Origin: Mansonella perstans
Taxonomy: Eukaryota > Nematoda > Chromadorea > Rhabditida > Onchocercidae
Reading direction: 5' to 3'
Length of the DNA stretch: 64,000 nt
NCBI GenBank assembly: GCA_037074765.1
Contig: JBAMDO010000007.1
Coordinates: 310,001-374,000, forward strand
How positions within the stretch are numbered: position 1 is the stretch's first letter; each line of letters opens with the position of its first letter. Positions 11,987 through 25,000 of the stretch are shown piece after piece. The position numbers and the translations under genes are program-made. The notes beneath the pieces were generated by a model. It searched no databases. It saw nothing but the letters and a program-made list of their open reading frames with translations, and was not told the origin of the DNA.

Positions 11987-14900
11987 TCAGTTTCTTTTAT
12001 CAGCTATTAATTCGGTGATTATTCTTGTTGTTAACATAATTATGTGATTACTTTCATATTCAATGTAATATGGCATTAAGTCACGAACAATTTCGTTAAA
12101 AGTTGGTCGATCTACAGGCTGCTTTCGCCAGCATTGTAAAATAATGTTGTAGATGTAATAAGGCATCGACGATGGTTTCTCCATCCGATGATTGTCTAAA
12201 ATTTTTTTGAAGATGAAATCAAGCTCAATTTGACCAAAAAAAGGAAGAAAGAGAGTTCGCTGAATAATAACTACTCTGAATCAAACTTATATCAGTTGAT
12301 GATTTTGTTCCAGTTCGTGTTTCGTGGCGTCATAGAGTTATTGATGAACTTATTTCGGAATAAGGCACCTTTCAGGAAAGATAACACTTTTTCGTTCGGT
12401 AGCATTCCATATGGATCAATGACACCGTAAGTTTCGGTAGCGAGTATCGCATATGCCCACACATCTGATTTGGTGCTTAGCTCTCGACGATGTAACACTT
12501 CTGGTGGCAACCATTTGAAACTGCAATGCAGTACAGCCAGATGTGATCAAAATTTCATCGGTAAATGATTGTACTGAATTACATATTTCGTAAATCGCTC
12601 CATAACTTACGGCATTTTTTGCGGGTCGTCGGGGAGAAAGTGCACTTCGTGACGAGTCGTTTTTGATAAACCGAAGTCACTTATTTTTAACAAATATCTG
12701 TAAGGCCAGAATTTTTAGTCCAGTAAGGTTCATATAATGCTTGATACATTAGTTAATGTCACTTCCGCAGTTGTGAAGTAGACTAGAATTGCATGGTAAA
12801 AATACCACCAACAGACCTTGTTTTGTCTTTCGGGTGATGATAAATTAGAACGTTACGCGCTGCCAGGTCCCCGTGCACAATTGGAGGATCCATTGAGTGA
12901 AGGTGTGCCATACCACGCGCTATTTGTGTGAGGAAATCAATGTGTTCATTTGCCGATATATTATATTCATGTACCTGCCATATATTCTAATTCATTCTCC
13001 TAATTAAACGGTGATCGCAAAATTTTTCGAGAATTGAAAAAATCCCGCATCACATGCCAAGATCTATGTGGCCAATACCTAAATTTATATATTTACTGCA
13101 GACTCAAAACTTAGAACTGATGAAGTAAAACCTTCATGAAGTCAGCTAACGACCCAATATCCGTAAGTTCGAATGCGAGCATTACATACTCTTTCGTTTC
13201 ATCGTAACAAAAGCCGTAGAAGTTCGTCACATTTGGATGGCTGACTACCTGAAATTAGTTACCTGATCTGTTTGATAAGCTATAGAAACTATAGGTGATC
13301 GTTCTTACCACTTCTTGTTCTTCCAGTTTCTTTGGGAACTTTTTTTTATCCTTTGTGCCAACATTTCCTTTTTACCCCTAATCATTGAATTTAAATGTTT
13401 GTTCCATTTATAGTTTTCGAGCCAAAGTGTCCTTATATGGCTTTAGCAAGTGTTTGGGTTTAAATTTAGTTTCTAAGTTTCAAATTTGCAATAAATTGCC
13501 TGCAAAATTTCGATTTCAGAAATCCATGATTCTTGATGACCCGCGTCAGATGCAGTTATTTTCAATTTTTTAATAGCAACATTTACCTGAGAGTATTTTA
13601 TTTTCACGTTTGTAAAAATATTTTGATTGCCAAAAAAACATTGAAAATCGGATCAGAACGAAACAAAGGTTTCGTAGATTTATGAACTCAAATCTTTCTC
13701 AGAACCCAGTTTAAATTATTGTAACACATTACCTTATTTGCAAAAAGATTTTTCCGTTATTGTGCTATCCGGCAACAGACGATCAACATCGTCCCTAAAC
13801 TTAATGCGGGTTTCAAAATAACTCATTACCTCGCCATCAACTGTTTCTAACTTGCCACGATATACTGCACCGAATGCTCCGGATCCGAGTATGTCTTCTG
13901 ACGAATATTTCTATAATTCAAAAGCTGAAAGTCTTTAAAATTATGCAAAGTTTCCCAAAGTTTTCAATTAAATTTGCAATAAAGAATAGCAATATTTGAA
14001 AAACTGTTTTGTCATGCAGGAAGACGGATATTCCTAGGCAGCTCAGGAGAATGACGCCACGAAGTGTGCACCAAATTTGAAACATCAATTTCGATGGCAG
14101 CATTTGTTTTCAGCACTGCGTCATCAGTTGTTCTCGGATCAGGAGTTGGTTCCTAAAAAAATGCTTTTTTTGGTAAAAAAGGGAATGGTACATTATATTC
14201 AATAACATAATGACAAAAAAAAATTCGAGAAATGGTATCAGATAAAAGATTTCCCAGTGACTTTTGTTACCATATGATTGAGAAAAACCTGACTAGAAAG
14301 CAGAAAATAAAGAGAACATAACCGGATTTCGCTTTCCTGAAAACCATTTCCGGGGAGAAAGTACTAAAATTAAAGAAATTATCCCGAAAAGTTGGATTAT
14401 TGGAGGTAAAATTAGGAAACCTTAACGGGTCCCGCACTTTCTTTTGACTTTTTTTCTTGCTTCAAGTGACTTCGAGCTGTTTCAATAATATCATTACTAA
14501 GTTGTGCAGAATGAGCGAATTCCATGTGGGACTTATCGTAAGGATCGAAAACAGAACGAGAAATATACGAGAATGTTTGCGACAGAAGTTGCGGTTCTGT
14601 TATCTGAAATAAGATACTCAAACTAACCTATAATTTAGTGTTAATTTAGTAGCAACCAGAAAAACGCGAAAACAGTACTGTTTTAGGAATTTTCCATTGA
14701 AAAAAATTAGACGTTTCTCGAATCAAGTACCAGAAGGATACCTGATCGAAATACCGAGCTGCCCATTGTTCACTTTGCATCGTCATTGCATGAATGTCGC
14801 GAGTTGGTGAAGTAAACGGTGCTGGGACACTGTGGAAATGAACAAATTGCTGCTGAACAAAGACGATATTATAGAAAATCAAATACAACTGAATTTATTC

Positions 14901-17900
14901 ACTGTAAAAAATCGTGAAAAGTTTAAATACGTAAGCTTATAAGCAAATAATCACGTATATAATCCGAATTTCAAGCTATTGAAGTCTTAATCGTATATTT
15001 ATGATTTAATCGCTTAATTTCCTAAAATTAAAACTCGATATTCAAATAATAAATTGATCTCGGCATTTAATAATGCAATACCTCCGCAAGAAGTAGTGCT
15101 TGATGTAAGTGAATTCAACATTTGCTCATTACTGACCTCTTTTGTAGGGCCATAACTGAGTTTGTGTGGAATTGGTGACTGGTAATTTGTGTAGTAATAA
15201 ACTAAATCGTAGAGTGTTGAGAATTGTCGATTAAACAACAAGTAACGTCCAATTCGACTACGACGTATTGTGTAAGTCTAAACGACATTGATTTATCCAA
15301 ACTGTTTAATAATAAGTACCTACCTGGACACTTAATCAAGCAGCTACCTATGTTAATTGTCTTCATAATTCATTTCAATGATACAAATCCTGTTTAAAAC
15401 ACATGTGCCTACACAGATATATTGTTTATTTATTCTTTACTGCAAGAATTAAGTGCGATAAGTTTAAATGCATTGCTGAAATAATAATCGTTAAACACAT
15501 TTAGATGAAGCATTATTCTAAGGAAAATTTTTATATATTTTCAAATTAGACTCAAAATCCGGTACCTTTATGTAAAATGGCGATGATGTATGTTCTATAG
15601 GCTCTAGATCGATATCTTCCTTTCCGGACTTGTTCTCATCTTTATGCTCTTGTTCAAATGGTTCCTGTAATTTCATTTTGTTAGGTGATACTTAAGTTTT
15701 GGTTTCAGAATCAACTGAAAGCTATAAAACGATCAACTTTTAAAAGATTGCTTAAGCTAAGTTAAATGAGATACTAAACTGGCAGAAAAATACGCTGTGC
15801 AGCACCTTGGTCACTTTTTGATGGCTAGGTGATGCTGAGACATTTCCAGGTATCATTTTCGTTGATGCATCCTTCTTTGAATTATCGTTCTGAAAATTGT
15901 TGGACATCTTGCTTTGATCAGTACACTTGTTCCTTCTTGATATGAATGATCTGACTACTAAACTTTATATGTATCCGCGAAAAATAAATAACAGCGTACT
16001 AGCGTGCGATTGTCGCTTTATGTGCACCAAATTACGTTCCAAATCATTTTACACTCTATATTAGACTTTAGCCTAATGTTAAATGATTTGGATGTGAATA
16101 ATTTGTGGGGTTACAAATACTAGATTTTAATACGCTAGATACTTGACTCTAGCACGAAATAAGGGACAGTAAGTAGGCTTTAATTTGTAGAACTCAATAA
16201 CTTAAGTGCTTTTCGCGGCGTCATATTTGCTGTCAGTTCTTCCAGTTATTTTCAAATTTGATGCAGGCTAAATTGGAATAGTAGAACTAATTTATTTCAA
16301 GATTAAATGATTTCCATCAGAAATAAATCCCAAATTCGTGATGTAGTTGATTGGTACTGGAAGATCTAGGAACTGATTTGAGCCAGAAAACGGCGGAATG
16401 GAATGTTCAGCAGGGGAATGTTTTCAGTTAGGAAAATAAGTGGTAAAAAAATGAGGATGTTTTACGATTATGAATTTAATAGTTTTCGTCATGAAGATTC
16501 CATTAGCATACGCCTATGTAACAGCTTAATTTAATGGAATGTATAATAAAACAATGAAAGGAGCAATTACTTGAACTTTAGGTATTTACATCTAAAATTT
16601 TGCTTGGCAATATTATGTCAAGAATCAGAAGCAAAGAAAAAGGTTAGGCAACGTTTACAATATTTCTGTTGATCAAGAACCCGAACAATTAGGATATGCA
16701 TGCTTTTCTTAGTTCTCATTGTAAAATGATAAGTTAACCTGTTGTAAACCAGTTTTCGCTTGATCTTCCACAGTAGAAGGACGAAGAACGGAAATCATGT
16801 GTGTATTCAAATCAATCAGAGCTCCCTTTGCTGCTAAAATGTTATTGTTTTTAATTAAATTTTCTCAGCATTCATTAGATTTCAAACTGTCTAGAAAATG
16901 ATATCAAGTTTTTTCATCACAACAATGGTTATAACAACAGTACTCTGTTGTTATAACTTTCGTTTTTAATATCAGTTTATGGATATTTGGTCATATTTAA
17001 CCTGTAATTTGTTTCTCATAAGTTCTTATCATCTCACTCAAAATACTGTTGCTTTTGGAACACATAACAAGAATCATATAAGGACGGTGATCACGAGCAT
17101 CGATATTAAGCCAAACTGGTGAGAAGATGACAAATAATCCTCAAACAAAATTCATTAATTCTATGTAGCAGAAAATAAAAAATTGGAGTCAGGCATTTAA
17201 ATTCAAATAATCAGTCAAAAAATCGTTCAATCATTCAAAAAATTTTTCACCTGGCCTGTAAGAGCTACGGTCTTCCAAGAGATATTCATAAGCAGTGCTA
17301 AGATCAGAGATTCCCAAAAACCATGTTGGATGAACAAATAATCTTTTATTTGCTGAAATATATTAGAAACCTATCCAATTAGAGAAGGTAATTGAATTAG
17401 TTGAACTTGAGTAAACAGTAGTAATAATTATGAAATGTAAATTTCACCATCATAGAAACTCTTCTTGATAAGCCAACAAGATGGTATCAACCCGATATTT
17501 GATTTAAACGATCGCCTTCTAATCCACCTACCCAATGACCATTGCATTGGGAGTCGTAAAAATGTTCGACCGTCTGATGTTACGCTATCAATTTTACGAA
17601 CTCTGAATGTTTCATTTGCCCATTTAATTATTAGCAAAAACTCTGTTTACTTAAATATATATTTGTCTTTTAGTGTGGATCATTTTTCAAAATATTAATT
17701 ATAGGAACTAACGTACCACTCAGCGTCTGATGGATTTAGATACTACCTTTTCTCAGAAGTTAAACTCTTGAAAATGTAACGGTTTTTGACCGCTGTGCTA
17801 TGCATTTTCGCTACGACTTTTTATGGTGGAAAATGTATAAGGAGAGAGAATGCATTCGAAAATCACTGGAATTCTTCGCAAAGTACGTTGATTTGATCTC

Positions 17901-18893
17901 CTGCTATACAATTGATATCCAGGCATGATGTACCACCGAAATAATCCCAAAGTGCGATATGTGGTATCTAAGATATTCAATAAGCGAGCGGAAAAGTAAT
18001 GAGTGGCGTATTTACAATGTTGCAGAGACTATCACAAGAGCCAGTGATAGTCTCTGCAACGAAACTAAATTGTTTAAAATAATTGAATGCTTACTGGTTT
18101 CTTCAAGGCTTTCAAACTCCGAATAGAGAGAATCTGTATGGTATCTCTGAACAGAGCTTTCTCGGTTTTTATTTTGACTAAATTTACAGAAAAGTCATAT
18201 GTCTCAAACTTATATTTCTAAGAATTACGTTTGTGATAATGCAAAGGGAAAATATTTACCTGAATTGGGTTTGCTTTGATCCCTTTCAATTTTTGCCACC
18301 ATGGAAGATCTTGTACATTCAGATTAAAATTCGCGGCTTTGTCGAATGTTTTGAAGAGCAGATCATCTCTTAACGGAAGACCATTTGTATCTAAGCCAAA
18401 TCTATAACTGATAAGGCTCTGCTGAATAAGCCCAATAAATTTCAGACTTTTTCGAATCTTTCCTACAACTCAAAATTTCTTTTAGCTGAAGCTAGAAGGG
18501 CTCATAAATGATTACTGACAATTTCTTCAGAAAATAATATGAAAAGTAAAAAAAATCATAGCACAATGGTGTTTGTTTACTGAATAGATTTTTCTGCAAG
18601 CATGAATTTTTCCATTTATTTACTTAATCGAAAGTCATGGTATAATTTAAAAATTATAGAAAAGTCAATATTTAAATTGTAACGAACTTATAAAGCCTCT
18701 GAGTAAATTCAGCATCATTCATATATAATGCATCCGTATCATGTTCGTCACCAATTGCGCATTCGGGATCGTTAGAGTATATTGATGAAAGATCGGATAC
18801 ATTGTCTAACTTATCATTGATACGATAAATAGCATTCGATGGAAGCAGAAATGTATCATCTTGAGCAAGGAAATATTCTTCCGTATTAGACAT
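11987..18893 (-). CDS. Divergent SH3-SH2-tyrosine kinase with degenerate, interrupted SH2
   Basis: About 22 exons from 18893 to 11987 encode roughly 875 residues. Exons: 18893-18688, 18401-18260, 18146-18095, 18053-18016, 17967-17867, 17602-17448, 17352-17251, 17115-17002, 16833-16739, 15889-15806, 15664-15566, 15277-15137, 14852-14742, 14603-14421, 14152-about 14035, 13910-13830, 13586-13500, 13248-13132, 12974-12817, 12697-12611, 12520-12369, 12195-11987. After an acidic N-terminus come SH3 (about 147-225; [19 protein letters not shown]), SH2 (about 238-443; [16 protein letters not shown] to [20 protein letters not shown]) and kinase (about 585-870; [31 protein letters not shown]). The FLVR arginine is absent and about 100 residues are inserted in the SH2; HRD is HGD. 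All other catalytic residues are kept. The layout is that of Src/Abl/Csk kinases but I cannot name an orthologue. The end of the 14152 exon is unresolved. Confidence 0.85.
18019..18060. repeat. Perfect 17-bp inverted repeat over a kinase mini-exon
   Basis: Arms 18019-18035 and 18044-18060 are exact reverse complements (GTTGCAGAGACTATCAC) with an 8-base loop. On the minus strand the upstream arm contains the CAG acceptor and the start of the 38-base exon 18053-18016, and the downstream arm covers its 3' half, so the pre-mRNA would fold with its splice acceptor inside the stem. Confidence 0.9.
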
Positions 18894-21800
18894 CACTTAA
18901 CAACAGGATATGTGATAAGAATGATAAACTCTTGGTCGTTTATTTCTTATTTCTAACATAATTTGCTATGATAATGATAAATTAAAATGCACTGTTTTAT
19001 ATGCAGCGTATACCAACTTGAGATTACTTCTTTTTTGACTTCGTCATGAAAATCGTTTTGCGCCTTATTTAAATAAAGATAAGAATAAGCACATTCCTTT
19101 GCAAAAAAAAAAAAAAAAAAAAAAAACAATTTAAAAATGTCCTGGAGATCACAATCTTAAAATTTATCGTAACAAAATACTTTTTAGCGTTCAATGTGAG
19201 CTGAACAGTGCGAGTGAAACGCATACGCTAGCGCAAATGGCACATTGACAGGTAATATCTTTGACTAACTTTAAAAATTCATTTCCGTATTTTAATACTC
19301 AGCAAACACTATAAAAAATTTGCATCTCTATGGTAAATTTTAAAACAATTTTGCATATTTAACTTAATAAAACGTTTCAAATATATTGATATATTGATAA
19401 TGTTAATACATTCATTTTGGATGAGCGCTATTAATTTTCATTCAGGAACTTGAAATAACTTAAGTTTTTTCAAAACCACCAAGCATAAAAAAACACTTGA
19501 TAATGGTAAGACACTCTACTAACTATTTTACAACATGAACTAAATGCAGTAAAGTATAATAGTTGTGTTAATAGCTTGTGTAAGGATAATTTAAAGCAAT
19601 TTAACATTCTCAATGAGTTTTACAGAATTGATTGGAAGTTAAGTTAATTACGTTTTCCTTATACATTCTGCAACTTTTGATAATTCTAAAACCATAGCGA
19701 TTACTTAAATACATGAAATTATTTAAATAATTATTTCATCAACGACTTTTCGCAAAAGTTCTGCATGTCTTTAGTGTTCTGTAAATCGATTTTTATAAAT
19801 TTCATCGCAACATATCATTTTACATCTTTCATTCTTCTTATCATTCACTTATAATAATTCATCATTTTCGTCATTAATTAATGCTTTGTCATTCTTGTAA
19901 TTAGGTTTCATCCGTATTTTCAATTACTGTTAAAATATTCTGCCATTCTTTAATCAACTTAACACTGCAACTAAACGCTTTCTTTGGTCGTGGAAAGATA
20001 ATAAAAACCATTAGTACAAAGTAGTTCGAAAAAATTTATTTCCAAAAATAAACAAGTTAAGTAGAATTTAGATTTAAAAAACTGAAGCTTTCATCTCAAA
20101 GGAAGCAATAAAATTTCTGATGTCTCGATAAAAAGATAAATGAATTTAATTGTTAAAAATGCAAAAATTTATAACGCTCAAAGAGGAATTGCTCAAAGAG
20201 GAATGAGAGAAAAAAGCTAACATTTGAACTTAGAATTGAATGGAAATAAGTCTTAAAAGTTTTTAAATTTCAAGCTCGTCACCATCATATTTCCACCTCG
20301 AAACCGAAATACAAAGCATTTACCATATTAATTATGTTGTTTCCTTTCCCAACTTCCACATGCGAAATTCCAGAGTTAATTCGCAAACAACGTGAAATAA
20401 ACAACATTAGAGAAAGACACCAATCATTCTATCAAATCAAACAGTCCTCAACACCATCAATGTAGTTATCATCTTATCATTAAGAATAATAACTGAATAT
20501 GTAAAATAATATACAGCGTACGTTTTAGAGATGATATTTCTTGCACAGTAATATTTATGAGAATCAGGACCTCCTGAAATTAGAAAACTTGTCATTTTAA
20601 TTCAACCCAAAATTCTACAATACGAAATGGACATAAAAAATAATTGATAGTTTAATCGAACAAAAACTTATCACTCCCATGAAAATTTGTATCAAAATTC
20701 AAAAAAATTTCAAATGGAATATCTTAGCGAAGTCTATGTATTGTTAAATAGGCTTGAAATGATGATTTAGCACTTCAATAACAATATTTCATGATAGCAA
20801 TAAATATAATACCAATTAAAACCTGATCTTAACATTCGAACAAACGTATTTTGAAATGCTCGTAACGAGACTTCTAGATTTTTTGCAGAAATTTTGAAGG
20901 ATGCATGAAAATGAACTCCGCTAGTGCAGTAAGCGAAGGTTGTTAAATAACAGAGATGTATAATGGGTCATGCATCAATCTAATGGAAAAAAAAAGCTTA
21001 AAGCAACAACAACGATTCTAAAATCATAGTGCTAACTACGTCTATTAGTTGTTCCATAATAAAGTTTTCAAATTCAAAACATGCGCCAAATTCTGTCACC
21101 TTCATGCATGTAAAGAAAAATTCACTGTCTATATACTACAATATAATAAAATACAGATTTAAGTTTACGCACGTGAAAATGTCATTTTTCAGCAATCATC
21201 GTTAATGTGTTAATTTGCACATGAAACTTCCAAAGAATACAAAATACAGTATTAAAAGCAACTGCGGAAATACTGTGCTACAAGCAACTGCGGATGAATG
21301 TATTTCAGCTATGTTTCGTACCACTTCATTTCAAACTCTTAATAGTATTTTCATGCAGATGTTCTTTACTATACGCCATAATTAATGGTGTATTATTGTG
21401 TATTTCAAGGTCCAAAAAGCAGTAATTTCAATCTCTTTACGTTCGACATTAGAAATAAATTAATAGTTAGCTTGCAGCTGTTAAGAAAGGTTTGATTAGG
21501 TCTAAATTTCAAAAAAGCACCCAAAAGTTTAAATACGTGCTTTCTGAACACTAATAACTTATGAAAAATATAGAACTTATGAATACATTTCATACACGGC
21601 AATAACATTATATGCAGATGAAAAATACTCTGAGACCACCAAAACTTTTCAGATTATTATTTAGTTACAATATTATAGCTGCTCCTCTCAGATTATGAAC
21701 TATAGCGTATTTCAGCTAACGAGGAAAATCAAAATTGATAGCTAAAGATATGTTGTAGGAAATAATGTGTTAAACCGATTGACTATCACCATATTAAGAA

Positions 21801-22007
21801 CAACAATAAGAATATCACTGTAAAGATGAAACAGGGCGAAAACTTCATAATTTCAGATTCCATAAATGATAAAAAAAACTACACTGATTTTGACTCTTGT
21901 CTCCTTTTGATATATTAACAGTCGTTAGCAAGAGAGATGACAACGGAGTGCATCTTCCTAATAGTCTAATATTCTTAAGTAACTGAAGCTTTAAAAAATC
22001 TACAAGT
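18894..22007. other. Intergenic, 3.1 kb
   Basis: Lies between the 5' end of the kinase gene and the 3' end of the RGL gene. I see no supported exon. It contains the 24-base poly-A run at 19103-19126 and otherwise AT-rich sequence; the minus frame at 21405-21608 has no splice context. Confidence 0.55.
19103..19126. repeat. Poly-A tract, 24 bases
   Basis: Uninterrupted homopolymer about 210 bases upstream of the kinase start codon. Confidence 0.95.
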
Positions 22008-25000
22008 TCACAAATAACCGCTACTCCATCGCAATAAATTACACCGTTTCATCATATTTAATTTTTTCGTTGATGGCGCAATACCGCCTGATATTGCTAC
22101 TCGCTCGGTATCGCTTTTTCGTCGTAAAACAAAATTCAACATTGTTGAAGTGGGATCTGGTGCTACAGCATAATACGGATTACATTTCTCTGGTAAACAA
22201 AACTCGCCTAAATATGAAAAAATATAATTGAAAAATGCTCTCATTAAAAATCAAAAATCTGCAGCCAACAATTAGAAGAAATTTAAGCTCATAATAGAAA
22301 AAGAAGTTACAAGTACTGAATCTAGCTTCGATTCTGCTTCTAGTTCTTGACAAAAGTAATGTTAAAACCTTTCGATAATTGAGGCTACTGACCATTTCTA
22401 AAGGATCAATTATATCTCTGGGTTAATTTAAAAAAAGCGTAACAGTGAACATAAAAGCTTAAAAGATCCTAGGTTTTAAAAATATCCTCGAGAATAAAAT
22501 TCATATGCTAAAAGACCAACATCCATCAGGAAGGAGCTGCACAAGACAATATTCTGAATGATCACCACGGATTAGATGTTTTTCTAACGTTCTTTCAATT
22601 AATTCCGCCATCCTGTCACCATTTTCGATCTGAAAAGAGAAACAAGAAAATGAATAAAAATCTATCAAATATTAGATTTGCCTATCCATTCATTAATTTA
22701 GATGGAATCCCCATTTATAATGATTCAGAATCTTTCGGATATTAAATGATTCATTCCTCATCCTTCCATAAAAAGTTGAGTTTCATAAACTAAACCTTAA
22801 CACATTTATAATTAGCAGTGCCCGTATCATTGGTCATTGAATCATCTAAAGCGATTCGGGCAAGATGGAACGGTGCTGTCTGTTGTAACGAACTCGCTGA
22901 AACGCATGAACCTGATGACGTTTCCGGTGTCTGGAAAGATGAAAATTGCAATGTGTAATTGAAATTCGTAGTGCTGCATATGCAAACATAACAGAAAAAC
23001 ACTCGTTTTTTAGTACTTTACACACTTTCGGCCTGAATGCTCGAATAAAGTGCAACGTTACTGTATTTGCTCCAAATATCTTTTATCTACCTCAGATTGG
23101 CGAGTTTTTTCAAAATCAGTAGAATAACATATTAGAACAATATCTCAGCACTATTTAGATTCAATCGCTGTGAACCTGATAGAAACTCACCATATTCCCA
23201 CAAGAAATCAATGAAGCACCAACGGTTACATCATTCAATTGATGCTTTCTGTCCCAACAACCACTTGTTGACCGCCGATGAGAAAAAGCAGCACTGGGGC
23301 TAAATTCACTGCCTAAAAATCGTAAAGTTTTTTCTTGGGTAAACTAAATTTTTCCACTAGTAAGTAAATGGCAAGCTCTTTTTCTCATCGATAATTTGGC
23401 TAAAACTGGATCAGAAGTAAGGGCAGCACTCAAAAAAGTAGCGAATATTAGCATAACTAAGCACAAAACTAACCACCTTTCCAGAAAACTGCGCTGGATG
23501 GTGTTGGCGGTGCAGTAAATGATCGCGAAGAAATGATACCAAACGGACTATAGCCAGTCACTAATGTCTTCGAAAATGATTTGGTTACGCCATTGTCGCA
23601 CCATAAATCTTCAGTTGCGATACCAGAATCATTAGATATTTGCCCACTGTCGTTTGGATTCTCGTCTACATTCATACCTGATATCAGCCGTGCTAATGCG
23701 TTCCTGAAACATTTATGAACTTCTCCACTTCTTATTTAACGAAAATCAATAAAGCAACTGAAAGAAACGAAACAGAAATTGTTATAAAAATCTTACAAAT
23801 CAACTAAGCGATACAAAATAAGAAAAAACAAAAACTGCATTATTTGCAAAATCTGAAAAATCACTATTTACAGCTTGCTATAAATGAAAAAATAATTAGG
23901 CTTAGGATCACACTTTCTATTCTTGAAATGTAGTTAAGAAAGAGCAAAAAATTGTACAAAATTTTGTGCAGCAATTAGAGCTTAAAAGACCATTTTAACA
24001 TATAGAAAAAAATCTTGACTATGAAATATAAGGAAGAGGAAATTGTTACGTATTACGTGCATGCAATAACATTATCAAATATGACCTCTGTTAAGTACAT
24101 GGAGATAGAGTTAAATGGATTTTAATGACACCAAAATTATCCGCAGCAAAAAGAAATTATTATCCGAATGCTTCCTTTACTGTTCCTTCTTAAGAATTTT
24201 TTGCCATTCTTAAAAATAACTTTTTTAAATTTCAGTGCTATTATTCAGTAAAAGAATCTTATTTAATAACACAAAAAAAAAAAAAAAAAAAAAAAAAACA
24301 CTACTTACTTTCGTATGAAAGATTCAAATAAAGTGGAAAGGGAATGTAAAGAAAATGAGGGAAAAAGGAAAAATAAGTAAAAAGACAATGAAAAAAGAAT
24401 GAATTATTTCATCAATGACAATTTTAGCGTTGTTATAAACTTTTTAGAGTTCGGAATTAGTTTCTTTTTTCTTCTACTAGTTTCTTTTAGTCACTGTATT
24501 TAATATTGTATGCAATATTTTTATCGTTTGTTTCAACGACAAAAAAAGTTTGTTTCAACTTTTTCCTATGAATCTAAAGCTTAAATATTTGAAATTGGGA
24601 CTACCCGAGAATACGATCATTAAATTATTATTAATTTTTTAAATTATTAAGTCTCTTGATGGTGAAGGAGCTTTCTCAAAAATACTCTGAGAACCTAGAA
24701 CAGTTCACTTCTCCCTACCATTATTTAAAGAATAAAAGTCTTACATTTTTGATGGCTGTGATGATTGAAGTATCTTGGATGAATCCGCTTGATTAGTTGG
24801 CAATTCCACTTCTAGCGACCTTGCAAAACTGAAAAAGATTTATTTCCGAATGATTAAGAGTCAAAAAGATCATGAAACAATTCAAATGGAAGAGATTCGT
24901 CAAACAGCAATAAGTAGTGTAGATGATTTCATTATTTAAGTGATAAAATTGCTCAGTAAAAGATCTCCGATTAGCTTACGGCAAATCTTCACGAAATTTT

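Noticed and set aside
13740..13829. Open frame continuing past the GTAATG donor of the kinase P-loop exon ([16 protein letters not shown]...)
   Set aside because: It runs into TAA, whereas the exon 13586-13500 supplies VNVAIKK in the right phase with the expected beta-3 lysine.
22180..22395. Minus frame with a hydrophobic stretch over the last RGL intron
   Set aside because: Translation of A/T-rich intron in another frame than the RA-domain exons.
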